A stretch of DNA of 64,000 nt from Pseudonocardia nematodicida (GCF_040105385.1 NZ_JBEDNQ010000006.1:334490-398489); one strand, 5' to 3'. Shown: positions 32,063-40,944, numbered from the stretch's first letter. Translations and numbers: made by a program. Notes: a model not told the origin generated them from the sequence alone.

Positions 32063-33235
32063 ATGACTGCTGACCAGCTGATCGCCGGCGACGTCGCCCC
32101 GCCGCGGCGCCCCGCCACCGAGGCGGACCGGACAGTCGAGCTCATCCGGACCAGCTTCGCGCTGGTCGAGCCCATGGCCGAGGAGCTCGGTAAGCACTTC
32201 TACGCCACCTTGTTCAGCCGCGCGCCCGAGACGCGCGACCTGTTCCCGGTGAACATGGAGGTGCAGCGCAGCCGCCTGCTGCGCGCCCTGGTCCACGTCG
32301 TACAGATGGTCGACCAGCCCGACGATCTCGTGCCGTTCCTGCAGCAGCTCGGGCGTGACCACCGCAAGTTCGGGGTGCTGTCCCAGCACTACGACGCCGT
32401 CGGCGAGGCCCTGCTGTCCGCGATCTCGTCCTACGCCGGCAACGCCTGGACCCCCGAGATCGAGAAGGCCTGGACCGGCGCGTACGGCATCGTCGCGGAC
32501 GCCATGCAGCAGGCCGCCGCCGCCGAGCGCGGCCCCGCGTCCTGGATGGGCCGGGTCGTCGACCACCGCCGGATCGGCTGGGACCTCGCCGTCGTGACGG
32601 TCGCGGCCAGCCAGCCCGTGCCCTACCAGGCGGGTCAGTACGTCTCGGTGGAGACGCCGCACCGTCCGCGGCTGTGGCGCTACCTCTCCCCGGCCAACGC
32701 CCCGCGCCGGGACGGCACCATCGAGTTCCACGTCCGCGCGGTGGACAACGGCTGGGTCAGCCGGGCCATCGTCGCGCACAGCCGGATCGGCGAGACCTGG
32801 CGGATCGGCCCGCCGATGGGCCGGATGGCCGTCCCGCAGCACAGCGAGCGCGAGCTGCTGATGGTGGCCGGTGGCACCGGCGTCGCCCCGATGAAGGCGC
32901 TGCTCGACGAGGTGAGCCGGCGGCCGCGCCCGCCGCGCACCCAGGTGTTCGTCGGCGGCCGCACGTGGGAGGACCTCTACGACTTCACGTCGCTGCGGAA
33001 GCTCTCCTACAACTTCCCGTGGCTCGACGTGATCCCGGTCGTCGAGTACGAGGACGACCCCTCCGGCGCCGAGACCGGCACCCTGGCCGACGTCGTGACC
33101 CGGTTCGGCGCGTGGAGCGACCACGACGTCCTGGTCTGCGGCTCGCCGGCCATGATCCGGTCCACCGTGTCCCGGATGCTGGTCGCCGGGACGCCGCTGG
33201 ACCGGATCACCTACGACCCGTTCACGATGGACTGA
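32063..33235 (+). CDS. Flavohemoglobin, type II-like (Rv0385-like)
   Basis: A 390-residue fusion of a globin (residues 20-150, with the proximal His in LGRDHRKFGVL) and a ferredoxin-reductase module (FAD motif RLWRYLSPANAP, NAD(P) motif AGGTGVAPMKALL). Classical Hmp proteins are NO dioxygenases. The FAD motif deviates from RxYS and the size matches mycobacterial Rv0385, described as a type II flavohemoglobin linked to D-lactate oxidation. ATG 32063 is used; the frame is open further upstream but not globin-like. It lies near clpB, as does Rv0385. Confidence 0.83.
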   Translation: MTADQLIAGDVAPPRRPATEADRTVELIRTSFALVEPMAEELGKHFYATLFSRAPETRDLFPVNMEVQRSRLLRALVHVVQMVDQPDDLVPFLQQLGRDHRKFGVLSQHYDAVGEALLSAISSYAGNAWTPEIEKAWTGAYGIVADAMQQAAAAERGPASWMGRVVDHRRIGWDLAVVTVAASQPVPYQAGQYVSVETPHRPRLWRYLSPANAPRRDGTIEFHVRAVDNGWVSRAIVAHSRIGETWRIGPPMGRMAVPQHSERELLMVAGGTGVAPMKALLDEVSRRPRPPRTQVFVGGRTWEDLYDFTSLRKLSYNFPWLDVIPVVEYEDDPSGAETGTLADVVTRFGAWSDHDVLVCGSPAMIRSTVSRMLVAGTPLDRITYDPFTMD

Positions 33236-33249
33236 GGCGGCTCCGCCGC

Positions 33250-33293
33250 CTGTGAGTACTTTTCGGGGCCCTGACCCCGAAAAGTACTCACAG
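33250..33293. terminator. 44-bp hairpin, copy 2
   Basis: It differs from copy 1 at three positions. Stem position 17 is T in copy 1 and G here, and the partner in the other arm changes from A to C, so pairing is kept. The closing pair next to the CCTG loop is lost (T to C). It lies between the convergent flavohemoglobin and TauD genes and contains the CTG-TGA end of the TauD gene, exactly as copy 1 does for the deaminase. Confidence 0.85.
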
Positions 33294-34103
33294 GCCGAAG
33301 GCCTCGGTGGTGCGCACCGACAGCACGTGCAGCGCGCGCGAGCCGGTGAAGGCGTCCCGGCCGTGCAGGAACCGGTAGTTGTCGAGGATCAGCAGGTCCC
33401 CGGCGTCCAGCCGGAACCGCGGCGCCACCTCGAAGGCCGTCGCGAGCAGGTCGGCGTACTCCTCGATCCGTGCCAGGTGCTCGTCGAACTGCGGTTCGCG
33501 GGGGACGGGGAGCGCGTAGTCGCTGGCCCGCACCGCCCGGCGGCCACCGCGGGTGTGCTCGACCATCCGCCGTAGCAGCGGGGTCGCCGGCACCCCGCGG
33601 GGCAGGCTCGTGCGGCTGCCGAAGAAGTCGACGTCGCACCGGGTCAGGAACCCGTGCAGGTCGGGGTGGTCGGTGGCCAGCCGGTCGACGAGTGCGTAGC
33701 CGTCGACGAGCACCGAGTCCCCGCCGGAGGGCGCCGGCACCGAGCAGTGCATCAGCAGGTAGTCCTCGTCCGGGTCGCGCAGCCGCACGGTGCGGCCGTG
33801 CACGTCGGCCTCGAGGTACGCGCCGTCGTTGTGCAGGCCGAGCGCGGGCGAGTCGGTGCCGCCCTGCGGCCGGATGCCGAACAGCTCCCGCAGCCGGCCG
33901 CCGAGCGCCGTCGCCGCCGCGACGACCAGTGCCTCCGGATCGGTCCCGACCCCCGGCACCCGCACGACGCCGTCCTCGGCCAGCACCCCGCGGGCGTCGG
34001 CGAGCGACGCGCTGCGGGGCTCGACGCCGGTCCCGTCCACGAGGTCCTTCAGCTCGGGCCGGGACTCGCCCTGCCGCCGTCCGTCCACACCGGTCTTCGC
34101 CAC
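33288..34103 (-). CDS. TauD/TfdA-family Fe(II)/2-oxoglutarate dioxygenase
   Basis: A 271-residue clavaminate-synthase/TauD-like oxygenase. The iron facial triad is visible as LHND (H-x-D) near residue 100 and the distal His in NYRFLHGRDAF near 245, followed by the 2-oxoglutarate-binding Arg in HVLSVRT. GTG 34103 is preferred over an upstream ATG because AGGAGG precedes it. It lies 52 bp downstream of the two ABC permease genes in the same direction and may act on the imported compound. Its stop is inside hairpin copy 2. Confidence 0.82.
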   Translation of the reverse strand: MAKTGVDGRRQGESRPELKDLVDGTGVEPRSASLADARGVLAEDGVVRVPGVGTDPEALVVAAATALGGRLRELFGIRPQGGTDSPALGLHNDGAYLEADVHGRTVRLRDPDEDYLLMHCSVPAPSGGDSVLVDGYALVDRLATDHPDLHGFLTRCDVDFFGSRTSLPRGVPATPLLRRMVEHTRGGRRAVRASDYALPVPREPQFDEHLARIEEYADLLATAFEVAPRFRLDAGDLLILDNYRFLHGRDAFTGSRALHVLSVRTTEAFGL

Positions 34104-34155
34104 GTACGCCTCCTTGCTCGTGCTTTCGCACAAGTGTGGCAGGAACTATCCGTTC

Positions 34156-35010
34156 TCAGAACTGCCCGGTCGGACCGGTCGCCCACCGCCGTTCGAGCGC
34201 GCGCCCGAGCAGCGTGACGAGCAGGGCGGTCCCGACCACGGCCAGGCCGGGGAGCAGCGCCAGCTGGGGCGCGACGAACAGGAACTGCCGGCTCTCGGCG
34301 AGCATGGCGCCCCACTCCGGGGTCGGCGGCTGCGGCCCGAGGCCGAGGAACGACAGCCCGGCCACGGTGAGCAGGGTGTTGGCGAACCGCAGGCACAGGT
34401 GCGACAGCAGCGGCCGGGTCAGGTTCGGCAGCACGTGCCGGGTCGCGATCCGCAGCGGACCCGCGCCGATCGCCGTCGCGCCCATGACGTAGTCCCGGGA
34501 CCTCTCCCGGGCGACGAGCTGGTGGGTGAGCCGGGCGAACGGCGTCCACCCGACCGCGACGATCGCGATCAGCAGCGGTCCGGGCCCGGGTGCTCCGTCC
34601 TCGGACGCCGCGATCACGACCAGGCCGACGAGCACGGCGGGCACCGCCACCAGGACGTCGACCAGCCGTTGGATCGACTGGCCGAGTGCGCCGCCCACCC
34701 AGCCGCCGAGCGTCCCCAGCAGCGTGCCGATCGCGGCGCACAGCGCCAGCGCGACCAGGGTGAACCCGACCGAGATCCGGGCGGCGACGGCGAGCCGGGC
34801 GAGCATGTCGCGTCCGAGGTGGTCGGTACCCAGCGGGTGCTCGGCCGACGGCCCCGCGAACCGCTGTCCGAGGTCCGTCGTGGTCGGGTCCAGCGGCAGC
34901 AGCGCGACCACCACCAGGACGCCGACGAGCAGCACCGCGCCGGCCCGGGCCGGGCGCCGCAGACGGGACGCCCACCCTGCGGCCGGGATGGACGGTGTCG
35001 CGGCGGTCAT
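34156..35010 (-). CDS. ABC peptide-type importer permease (DppC-like)
   Basis: A 284-residue permease with six hydrophobic segments. HPLGTDHLGRDMLARLAVAAR is the usual start of the OppC/DppC core, and the EAA loop that contacts the ATPase is RDYVMGATAIGAGPLRIATRHVLPN. ATG 35010 overlaps the stop of the DppB-like gene (ATGA). Together with DppB and the lipoprotein it forms the membrane part of a peptide/opine/nickel-type importer. No ATPase genes follow; TauD does. Confidence 0.9.
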   Translation of the reverse strand: MTAATPSIPAAGWASRLRRPARAGAVLLVGVLVVVALLPLDPTTTDLGQRFAGPSAEHPLGTDHLGRDMLARLAVAARISVGFTLVALALCAAIGTLLGTLGGWVGGALGQSIQRLVDVLVAVPAVLVGLVVIAASEDGAPGPGPLLIAIVAVGWTPFARLTHQLVARERSRDYVMGATAIGAGPLRIATRHVLPNLTRPLLSHLCLRFANTLLTVAGLSFLGLGPQPPTPEWGAMLAESRQFLFVAPQLALLPGLAVVGTALLVTLLGRALERRWATGPTGQF

Positions 35011-35948
35011 CGGGCTCCGCTCCGGGCCACCGGGTCGAGGGCGAGCGCGACCAGTTCCGCGACGATGCCGGCCAGCGCCGCGACGACGACGATCGCGAGC
35101 AGTCCGGCCTGGACGACGGGCAGGTCCTGGCCGAGGACGGCGTCGTAGAGCAGCCGCCCCAGACCGGGGACGGCGAACAGCACCTCGACCACGACCGCGC
35201 CGCCGAGCAGGCCGCCCAGGAACAGCCCGGACAGCGACGTCACCGAGGTCAGGGCCAGCCGGCCACCGTGCCGCCACAGCACGACGGAGTCGGCCAGGCC
35301 CTTCGCCCGGGCGACCGCGACGTGCGGGCGCCCCAGCGCGTCGACGGTCTCGGCCCGGACGAGCTGCGCGGCCAGCGCGGCCGGGAACGCCGCCAGCGTC
35401 AGCACCGGCAGGACGGCCTGGGCGGGCGTGCCCCACCCGGTCGCGGGCAGCAGCGGCAGGTACACCGCGAACGTCAGCACCAGCACGGTGCCGAGCACGA
35501 ACTCCGGCACCGCGACACCGAGCACCGACCCGGCGGTCAGGAACCGGTCCAGTCGTCCCCCCGGACGGCGGGCGGCCCGGACACCGAGCGGGATCCCGGC
35601 CAGCCCGGCCACCGCCAGCGCGGCGACGGCGAGCAGCAGCGAGGTGCCCAGCGCGGGCAGGAGCAGGCCGGTGACGGGGGTGCGACTGACGTAGGAGATC
35701 CCCAGGTCGCCGGTGAGTGCGTGCCCGGCCCACGCCACGAACTGCTCGACAGCCGTCCCGTCCAGCCCGAACTGCGTGCGGATCGCCGCGAGCACCTCGG
35801 GGTCCGGATCGGACTCGGCGGTCCGGCTGCGCAGCACGGCGAGCTCGGTGTCCCGGCCCGAGATGCGGGGCAGCGCGAAGACGAACACCGCGGCGAGCGC
35901 GATCACCAGGGGCAGCGCCAGCAGGCGCCGGACCAGGAGCGTCGTCAC
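35007..35948 (-). CDS. ABC peptide-type importer permease (DppB-like)
   Basis: A 313-residue permease of the OppB/DppB family: an N-terminal helix (LLVRRLLALPLVIALAAVFVF), an extracytoplasmic segment with IRTQFGLDG, and five more helices. The EAA-type loop is VRAETVDALGRPHVAVARAKGL. GTG 35948 overlaps the stop of the solute-binding protein gene (GTGA). Same operon as the DppC-like gene. Confidence 0.9.
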   Translation of the reverse strand: MTTLLVRRLLALPLVIALAAVFVFALPRISGRDTELAVLRSRTAESDPDPEVLAAIRTQFGLDGTAVEQFVAWAGHALTGDLGISYVSRTPVTGLLLPALGTSLLLAVAALAVAGLAGIPLGVRAARRPGGRLDRFLTAGSVLGVAVPEFVLGTVLVLTFAVYLPLLPATGWGTPAQAVLPVLTLAAFPAALAAQLVRAETVDALGRPHVAVARAKGLADSVVLWRHGGRLALTSVTSLSGLFLGGLLGGAVVVEVLFAVPGLGRLLYDAVLGQDLPVVQAGLLAIVVVAALAGIVAELVALALDPVARSGAR

Positions 35949-37483
35949 TCCGTCTTCGCCAGTTCCGGGGTCACCAGGGTCTTCGCCAGCGGGTCGACCG
36001 CGTAGCCGGTCACGTTCCGGCCCACGCCGCCGGCCTGGGTGTGCACCAGCGGGACGCCGACGGCGTCGGCGTTCAACCGCTCCGACGCCTGCCGGAAGAC
36101 CTCCTGCCGGGCCTGCGGGTCGGCCTCGTCCGCCAGTGGTTCGAGCAGCGCGTCGAACTCGGGCGAGCAGTACCGGTTGATGTTGTACGAGCCGTCGCAG
36201 GTGTAGTCGCTGGTCAGGGTGGCGCCGGCGTCCGGGACGTCGAGAAGGTAGCTGCGGGAGAGCAGGTACATGTCGTAGTCGCCGTCGAGCAGGGCCGGCT
36301 CGCGCGCCTCGTAGTCGCCGACCTGCAGGGTCGCGGAGATCCCGGCCTCGCGCAGCATCTCCTGCACGGCGGTGGCCAGGGTCGGCAGCTCGGCGCGGGT
36401 GGCGTAGGTGCCGAGGGTGACGCGCAGCGGGTTGCCGGCGTCGAACCCGGCCTCGGCGAGGAGCTCACGGGCCCGGGCCGGGTCGGCCGGCGGCGCCGGG
36501 TCCTGCGATCCCCACGCCACCGCGGGGCCGAACAGCTCGGAGGCCGGCACCGCGGAACCGGCCAGTGCCTGCTCGCCCAGCGCGGTCCGGTCGATGGCGG
36601 TGGCGACGGCCTGCCGGACCCGGATGTCGTCGAACGGCGCGCGGGACTGGTTGAGCAGCAGCGACGCGGTGCGCGGTGCGGCGACGGTCTCGTTCGTGTA
36701 CTCGCCACCGGTGAACTCCAGCGCCGCGGACTCGGGGAGCTCCTGGGCGATGTCGACGTCCCCGGCGCGCAGCGCGAGCGCGCGGGCGGCCGGATCGGGC
36801 ACGAAGTTCGCGGTCAGCCCGGCGAGCTGCGGGCGTTCGCCCCAGTAGGTCTCGTTGCGGTCGACGGTGGCCGACTGGGTGCCGTTCACCTCGGTGATCG
36901 TCATCGGCCCGGTTCCGGTGCCCTGGACCGACGGCGGGGTGGCCTCGTACGCGGCGGGCGCCAGGATCGCGGTGTTCGCGCTGCTCAGCCGCAGCGGCAG
37001 GATCGGGTCCGGGCCGGTCGTCGTGACCCGGACGGCGGTCTCGCCGTCCGCGGTGGCCTCCAGCCCGATGCCCCGGACCGGGCGGGGTGGGGCCTCGACG
37101 CCGGCCAGCCAGTTCAGCGCGCCGGCGACGGCCTCGCCGGTGAGCGGCTCGCCGTTCTGGAACGTGACCCCCTCCCGCAGCTCGAACCGCCAGGTCCGCG
37201 GGTCGGTCTGCTCCCACGACGTGGCCAGCAGCGGACGCGCCTCGCCGTCCGGACCGGACGCGACCAGGGACTCGGTGACGCCGAGCTGGGAGACGGCGAA
37301 CGCGTCGTCGGTGTCGATCGCGTAGCCGGCGTCCGGGCCGAACGCGACGGCGACCACCATGCGCGCGTCCGGGACGACCTCGCCCGTGCCGCCGCCCGCT
37401 CCGCCGCAGGCGGTCAGGACGACGGCGGTCAGCGCGAGCGCGGCGGTGCTGCGGAGCCGGGAACGGGCGGGTGCGGCGGGCAT
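35945..37483 (-). CDS. Solute-binding lipoprotein, family 5 (DppA/OppA-like)
   Basis: A 512-residue extracytoplasmic lipoprotein. A signal peptide ending in the lipobox LTAC (Cys about residue 24) is followed by the family-5 fold: ATSWEQTDPRTWRFELREGVTFQNGEPLT, then NETYWGERPQLAGL, AVATAIDRTALGEQAL and RYCSPEFDALLEPL. It captures a peptide-like, opine or metal-chelate ligand for the two permeases encoded downstream. ATG 37483 follows GAGAGGA. First gene of the operon; the promoter must lie in the AT-richer 157 bp facing the divergent MFS gene. Confidence 0.9.
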   Translation of the reverse strand: MPAAPARSRLRSTAALALTAVVLTACGGAGGGTGEVVPDARMVVAVAFGPDAGYAIDTDDAFAVSQLGVTESLVASGPDGEARPLLATSWEQTDPRTWRFELREGVTFQNGEPLTGEAVAGALNWLAGVEAPPRPVRGIGLEATADGETAVRVTTTGPDPILPLRLSSANTAILAPAAYEATPPSVQGTGTGPMTITEVNGTQSATVDRNETYWGERPQLAGLTANFVPDPAARALALRAGDVDIAQELPESAALEFTGGEYTNETVAAPRTASLLLNQSRAPFDDIRVRQAVATAIDRTALGEQALAGSAVPASELFGPAVAWGSQDPAPPADPARARELLAEAGFDAGNPLRVTLGTYATRAELPTLATAVQEMLREAGISATLQVGDYEAREPALLDGDYDMYLLSRSYLLDVPDAGATLTSDYTCDGSYNINRYCSPEFDALLEPLADEADPQARQEVFRQASERLNADAVGVPLVHTQAGGVGRNVTGYAVDPLAKTLVTPELAKTE

Positions 37484-37640
37484 GCGTCGCGGTCCTCTCC
37501 GGCGCCCCGACCGGGTGTCGTCCGGCGCCCGGAAGATCCTCGGAAAGGATGAGCAGACGGTCAAGCTTGTGCGTGTTCACGCATATATGCCAATTGCCAT
37601 CGATTGGCGGTTGAGCCGCGCCTGCTGGTAACACTGCACG

Positions 37641-38933
37641 GTGCTCCCCAGGCTCCGCCGACCGTCGGCCCCGGATCCGTGCCCCACCGGGGCCCCGACG
37701 ACCCGGTGGTCGCGCTTCTCCGCGTTACCGCCGGTCATGAAGCTGCTGGTCTCGACCCAGCTCGCGTTCAACGTCGGCTTCTACATGGTGCTGCCGTACC
37801 TGGCGACGCACCTGGCCGAGGACCTCGGGCTGGCGGCCGCGGCGGTCGGGCTGGTGCTCGGCCTGCGCACGTTCAGCCAGCAGGGCCTGTTCGTGGTGGG
37901 GGGCGCCCTGACCGACCGGTTCGGGGCGAAGCCGGTCGTGCTCGCCGGCTGTGCCCTGCGGGTGGTCGGGTTCCTGCTGCTCGGCGCCGCTGGGACGCTG
38001 CCGGCGGTGATCGGGGGCGCGTTGCTGACCGGGTTCGCCGCGGCGCTGTTCTCGCCGGCGGTGGAGTCGTCGCTGGCCCGCGAGGCCGGGGCGCGCGAGC
38101 GCTCCGGGGAGGGGCCCGCGCGGACCGAGGTGTTCGGGATGTTCGCCGTAGCCGGCCAGGTCGGGACGGTCACCGGCCCGGTGATCGGCACGGCGCTGCT
38201 GCTGGTGGACTTCCAGCTGGCCTGCCTGGTCGCGGCGGCCGGGTTCGTGCTCGTCGGGCTCGCGCACTGGCGGTGGCTGCCCGCGCGGCCCGCGGAGCAG
38301 GCCGGGCATCCGATCCTGGCGGGCTGGGGCGAGGTGCTCGGCAACCGGCGGTTCATGATCTTCGCGGCCGGCTACTCGGGCTGGCTGCTCTCCTACAACC
38401 AGCTCTACCTGTCGCTGCCCGCGGAGCTCGAACGCGTGGACCGGACGGCGGCGCTCGGGTTCCTGTTCGTGCTGATGTCGGTCCTGGTGATCACGCTGCA
38501 GCTGCGGGTGACCGGCTGGTCGCGACGGATCGGGTCCGGACGGTCGCTGGTGCTCGGGTTCGGCCTGATGGCCGCGTCGTTCGCGGTGGTCGCGGCCGCC
38601 CGGTTGCTGCTGCCGGACCTGCCGGGGTGGTGGGCGCTGGCGCCCGCGGTGGCGATGGTGCTGCTGCTGACCTTCGGGGAGATGTTCGCGGTGCCGGTCG
38701 CGCAGGACCTGGTGCCGCGGCTGGCCGGGGAACGACGGCTGGGGGCGCACTTCGGCGTGCTCGCCTCGTTCGGCGGGCTGATGGTGCTGATCGGGTCGAT
38801 CGGGGTGGGTGCGCTGCTCGACCCGGCCTTCCCTCCGGCGGTTCCGTTCCTGGTGCTCGCGGCGATCCCGCTCGTGGGCGCACTGGTGCTGGGCACCCTC
38901 GCCCGACGCGGCGTGCTGACGACGACCGCCTGA
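37641..38933 (+). CDS. MFS transporter
   Basis: A 430-residue protein with twelve hydrophobic segments after a 30-residue Pro-rich leader. Loop 2-3 reads GGALTDRFGAKPVVLAG (G-x3-D-x-x-G-x-K/R), as in drug/H+ antiporters of the DHA1 type. GTG 37641 is the furthest start; internal ATG 37738 (MKLLVSTQLAFNVGFY) would remove the leader and is a good alternative. It is divergent from the binding-protein operon and convergent with hspR. The substrate is unknown. Confidence 0.8.
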   Translation: MLPRLRRPSAPDPCPTGAPTTRWSRFSALPPVMKLLVSTQLAFNVGFYMVLPYLATHLAEDLGLAAAAVGLVLGLRTFSQQGLFVVGGALTDRFGAKPVVLAGCALRVVGFLLLGAAGTLPAVIGGALLTGFAAALFSPAVESSLAREAGARERSGEGPARTEVFGMFAVAGQVGTVTGPVIGTALLLVDFQLACLVAAAGFVLVGLAHWRWLPARPAEQAGHPILAGWGEVLGNRRFMIFAAGYSGWLLSYNQLYLSLPAELERVDRTAALGFLFVLMSVLVITLQLRVTGWSRRIGSGRSLVLGFGLMAASFAVVAAARLLLPDLPGWWALAPAVAMVLLLTFGEMFAVPVAQDLVPRLAGERRLGAHFGVLASFGGLMVLIGSIGVGALLDPAFPPAVPFLVLAAIPLVGALVLGTLARRGVLTTTA

Positions 38934-38953
38934 CCGTCTGCCGCCGGTCCCGG

Positions 38954-39030
38954 CCGGTTGCCGCGACCCGTCGCCGGTCGGCGCGACCTCTGCGGAGGGT
39001 GCGGCAGCCGGTGACCGGTCGCGGCAGCGG
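38954..39030. terminator. Weak long-loop hairpin between MFS gene and hspR
   Basis: GGTTGCCGCGACC-type sequence at 38954-38968 pairs with GGTCGCGGCAGCGG at 39017-39030 with one or two mismatches and a 48-base loop. It lies between convergent genes. The long loop makes the assignment uncertain. Confidence 0.3.
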
Positions 39031-39075
39031 TCGGCCGCAGGGATCGCTGCGGGGACGCCGTGGGGGTCGGGCCGC

Positions 39076-39606
39076 TCAGCGGGGGTCGGTGGGGCGCCAG
39101 CGGACGACGGCCTGGCGCCGGTCGACCGGAACCAGGTCGCGACGGTAGGAGCGGTGGACGGCCGCGGTCGCCTGGGCGGCGGCCGCCCGGACCGCGGCGA
39201 GCTCGGCGGCCGTCTCCTCGAGCTGGGCCCGCAGGTCGTCGACCAGCTGTTCCAGCTCGATGATCCGCTTCACCCCGGCGAGGTTGACCCCCTCGTCCTG
39301 GGAGAGTCGCTGGACCTCGCGCAGCAGCGCGATGTCCCGGGCCGAGTACCGGCGTCCACCGCCGGCCGCCCGGCCCGGGCTGACCAGCCCGAGCCGGTCG
39401 TAGCTGCGCAGGGTCTGCGCGTGCAGTCCGGACAGCTGCGCCGCGATGGAGATGACGAACACGGGCTGGTCCTGTGCGGTGCCGTCGGGCAGGCCGGGAT
39501 CCATGTTCCCGACGTCGATCGGAGTGTCGGACGGCCGGGCACCCGCAGGCCCCTCGGGCCGCGGGCCGTTCCCGGTCGGTCGTCCGGATCCGGCCACCGC
39601 ACTCAC
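39076..39606 (-). CDS. hspR: Heat-shock repressor HspR
   Basis: A 176-residue MerR-family repressor. The winged helix is at about residues 48-115 (FVISIAAQLSGLHAQTLRSYDRLGLVSPGRAAGGGRRYS), followed by a coiled-coil helix (IIELEQLVDDLRAQLEETAAEL). The first 45 residues are a variable leader. HspR binds HAIR repeats with DnaK as co-repressor. GTG overlaps the dnaJ stop, so it is the last gene of dnaK-grpE-dnaJ-hspR and represses its own operon and clpB. HAIR sites are visible in front of both. Confidence 0.95.
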   Translation of the reverse strand: MSAVAGSGRPTGNGPRPEGPAGARPSDTPIDVGNMDPGLPDGTAQDQPVFVISIAAQLSGLHAQTLRSYDRLGLVSPGRAAGGGRRYSARDIALLREVQRLSQDEGVNLAGVKRIIELEQLVDDLRAQLEETAAELAAVRAAAAQATAAVHRSYRRDLVPVDRRQAVVRWRPTDPR

Positions 39607-40847
39607 CTCCTGGCCCGACCCAGCAGGTCGGCCCGCGGATCGACGTCCTTGGTCGCCTCGGCGTAGGCCTGCAACGCCTCGCTGGCCGCGGTGTCCAGCT
39701 TCTGCGGCACGGCCAGCTCGACGGTGACGAGCAGATCGCCCTTCTTGCCGTTCTTCCGCTCGACCCCGCGCCCGCGCGCCCGCAGCGTCCGGCCGCTGGA
39801 ACTCCCCGGGGGGAGCTTCAGCGAGACGGTGCCGTCCAACGTGGGCACGGTCAGCGTCGCACCCAGCGCGAGTTCGGGGAAGGTCACCGGGACCGTGACG
39901 GTCAGGTCGTCGCTGTTCTTCTTGGACCGCCCCAGCACCCGGTGCGGCGTGACGTGCACGGTGACGTAGAGATCACCGGCGGGTGCCCCGCCACGTCCGG
40001 GCTCGCCCTGGCCGGCGAGCCGGACCTTCTGGCCGTCGTCCACTCCGGCCGGCACCCGGACGGTCAGCGACCTGGTCCGGTCGGAGATGCCGTTGCCGCC
40101 GCACTCGGGGCACGGGTCGTCGATGATCCGGCCGGAACCGCGGCAGTCGCGGCACGGCTCGGAGAACGAGAACGCGCCCTGGCTGCGGTTGACGAGACCC
40201 TGCCCGGAGCAGGTGGGGCAGGTCCGGGGTGTGCTGCCCGGCCGGGACCCGGTGCCGCCGCAGCGTTCGCAGCGGCCCGGCGACGTCAGTGTGATCGGCA
40301 TGGTGGCGCCGCGGACCGCGTCGTCGAAGGAGATGGTCAGGCTGCTCTCGACGTCGGCGCCCCGCTGGGCACCGGCCGTCCCGAAGCCGCCCGCGCCACC
40401 GGCGCCGCCGCGGTTGCGGGCCGTACGGCCGAAGATGTCGCCCAGGATGTCGCTGAAGTCGCCACCGCCCGCACCGCCGCCGCGTCCGGCCTGTCCGAAC
40501 AGGTCGTTGATGTCGAAGCCGCCGGAGCCGCCCGCGGTGCCGCCGCCGGGGAACCCGCCGCCGCCCGGGAAGCCGCTACCGGTGCCGTAGCCACCGAAGC
40601 CGCCGCCACCGCTGAACATCGAGCGGGTGTCGTCGTACTCCTTGCGCTTGGCCTCGTCCCCGAGCACGCCGTAGGCCTCGGACACCGACTTGAAGCGGGC
40701 CTCCGCCTTCTCGTCACCCGGGTTGGCGTCGGGGTGCAGCTCGCGGGCGAGCTTGCGGTACGCCTTCTTGATCTCGTCCTGGGACGCCGTCGAGGAGACG
40801 CCCAGCTCGCGGTAGTAGTCCTTCTCGATCCAGTCGCGCTGGGTCAC
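39603..40847 (-). CDS. dnaJ: Chaperone DnaJ (DnaJ1-type)
   Basis: A 414-residue Hsp40. J domain with HPD (ELHPDANPGDEKAE, about residue 40), a Gly/Phe-rich linker with GGGGFGG repeats, and four zinc-finger CxxCxGxG motifs (CERCGGTGS, CPTCSGQG, CRDCRGSG, CPECGGNG), then the C-terminal substrate-binding domain. The first residues DWIEKDYYRELGV fit mycobacterial DnaJ1. GTG 40847 has AAGGAGG upstream; further upstream codons are not homologous. It stimulates DnaK. Confidence 0.97.
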   Translation of the reverse strand: MTQRDWIEKDYYRELGVSSTASQDEIKKAYRKLARELHPDANPGDEKAEARFKSVSEAYGVLGDEAKRKEYDDTRSMFSGGGGFGGYGTGSGFPGGGGFPGGGTAGGSGGFDINDLFGQAGRGGGAGGGDFSDILGDIFGRTARNRGGAGGAGGFGTAGAQRGADVESSLTISFDDAVRGATMPITLTSPGRCERCGGTGSRPGSTPRTCPTCSGQGLVNRSQGAFSFSEPCRDCRGSGRIIDDPCPECGGNGISDRTRSLTVRVPAGVDDGQKVRLAGQGEPGRGGAPAGDLYVTVHVTPHRVLGRSKKNSDDLTVTVPVTFPELALGATLTVPTLDGTVSLKLPPGSSSGRTLRARGRGVERKNGKKGDLLVTVELAVPQKLDTAASEALQAYAEATKDVDPRADLLGRARR

Positions 40848-40944
40848 TCCGCCTCCTTCCCGTCGACGTGCGCGGTGCGGCGGGTGCGTTCCCGCGTCCC
40901 GCCGCACCGCACGTGCACGTCCCGTTGTTCCGTTCCGGTCCGGG

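Noticed and set aside
22807..33575. Short peptides starting MSTFRG encoded in both 44-bp hairpins
   Set aside because: Their similarity is only a result of the shared palindrome; neither has a ribosome site or continues into similar protein.
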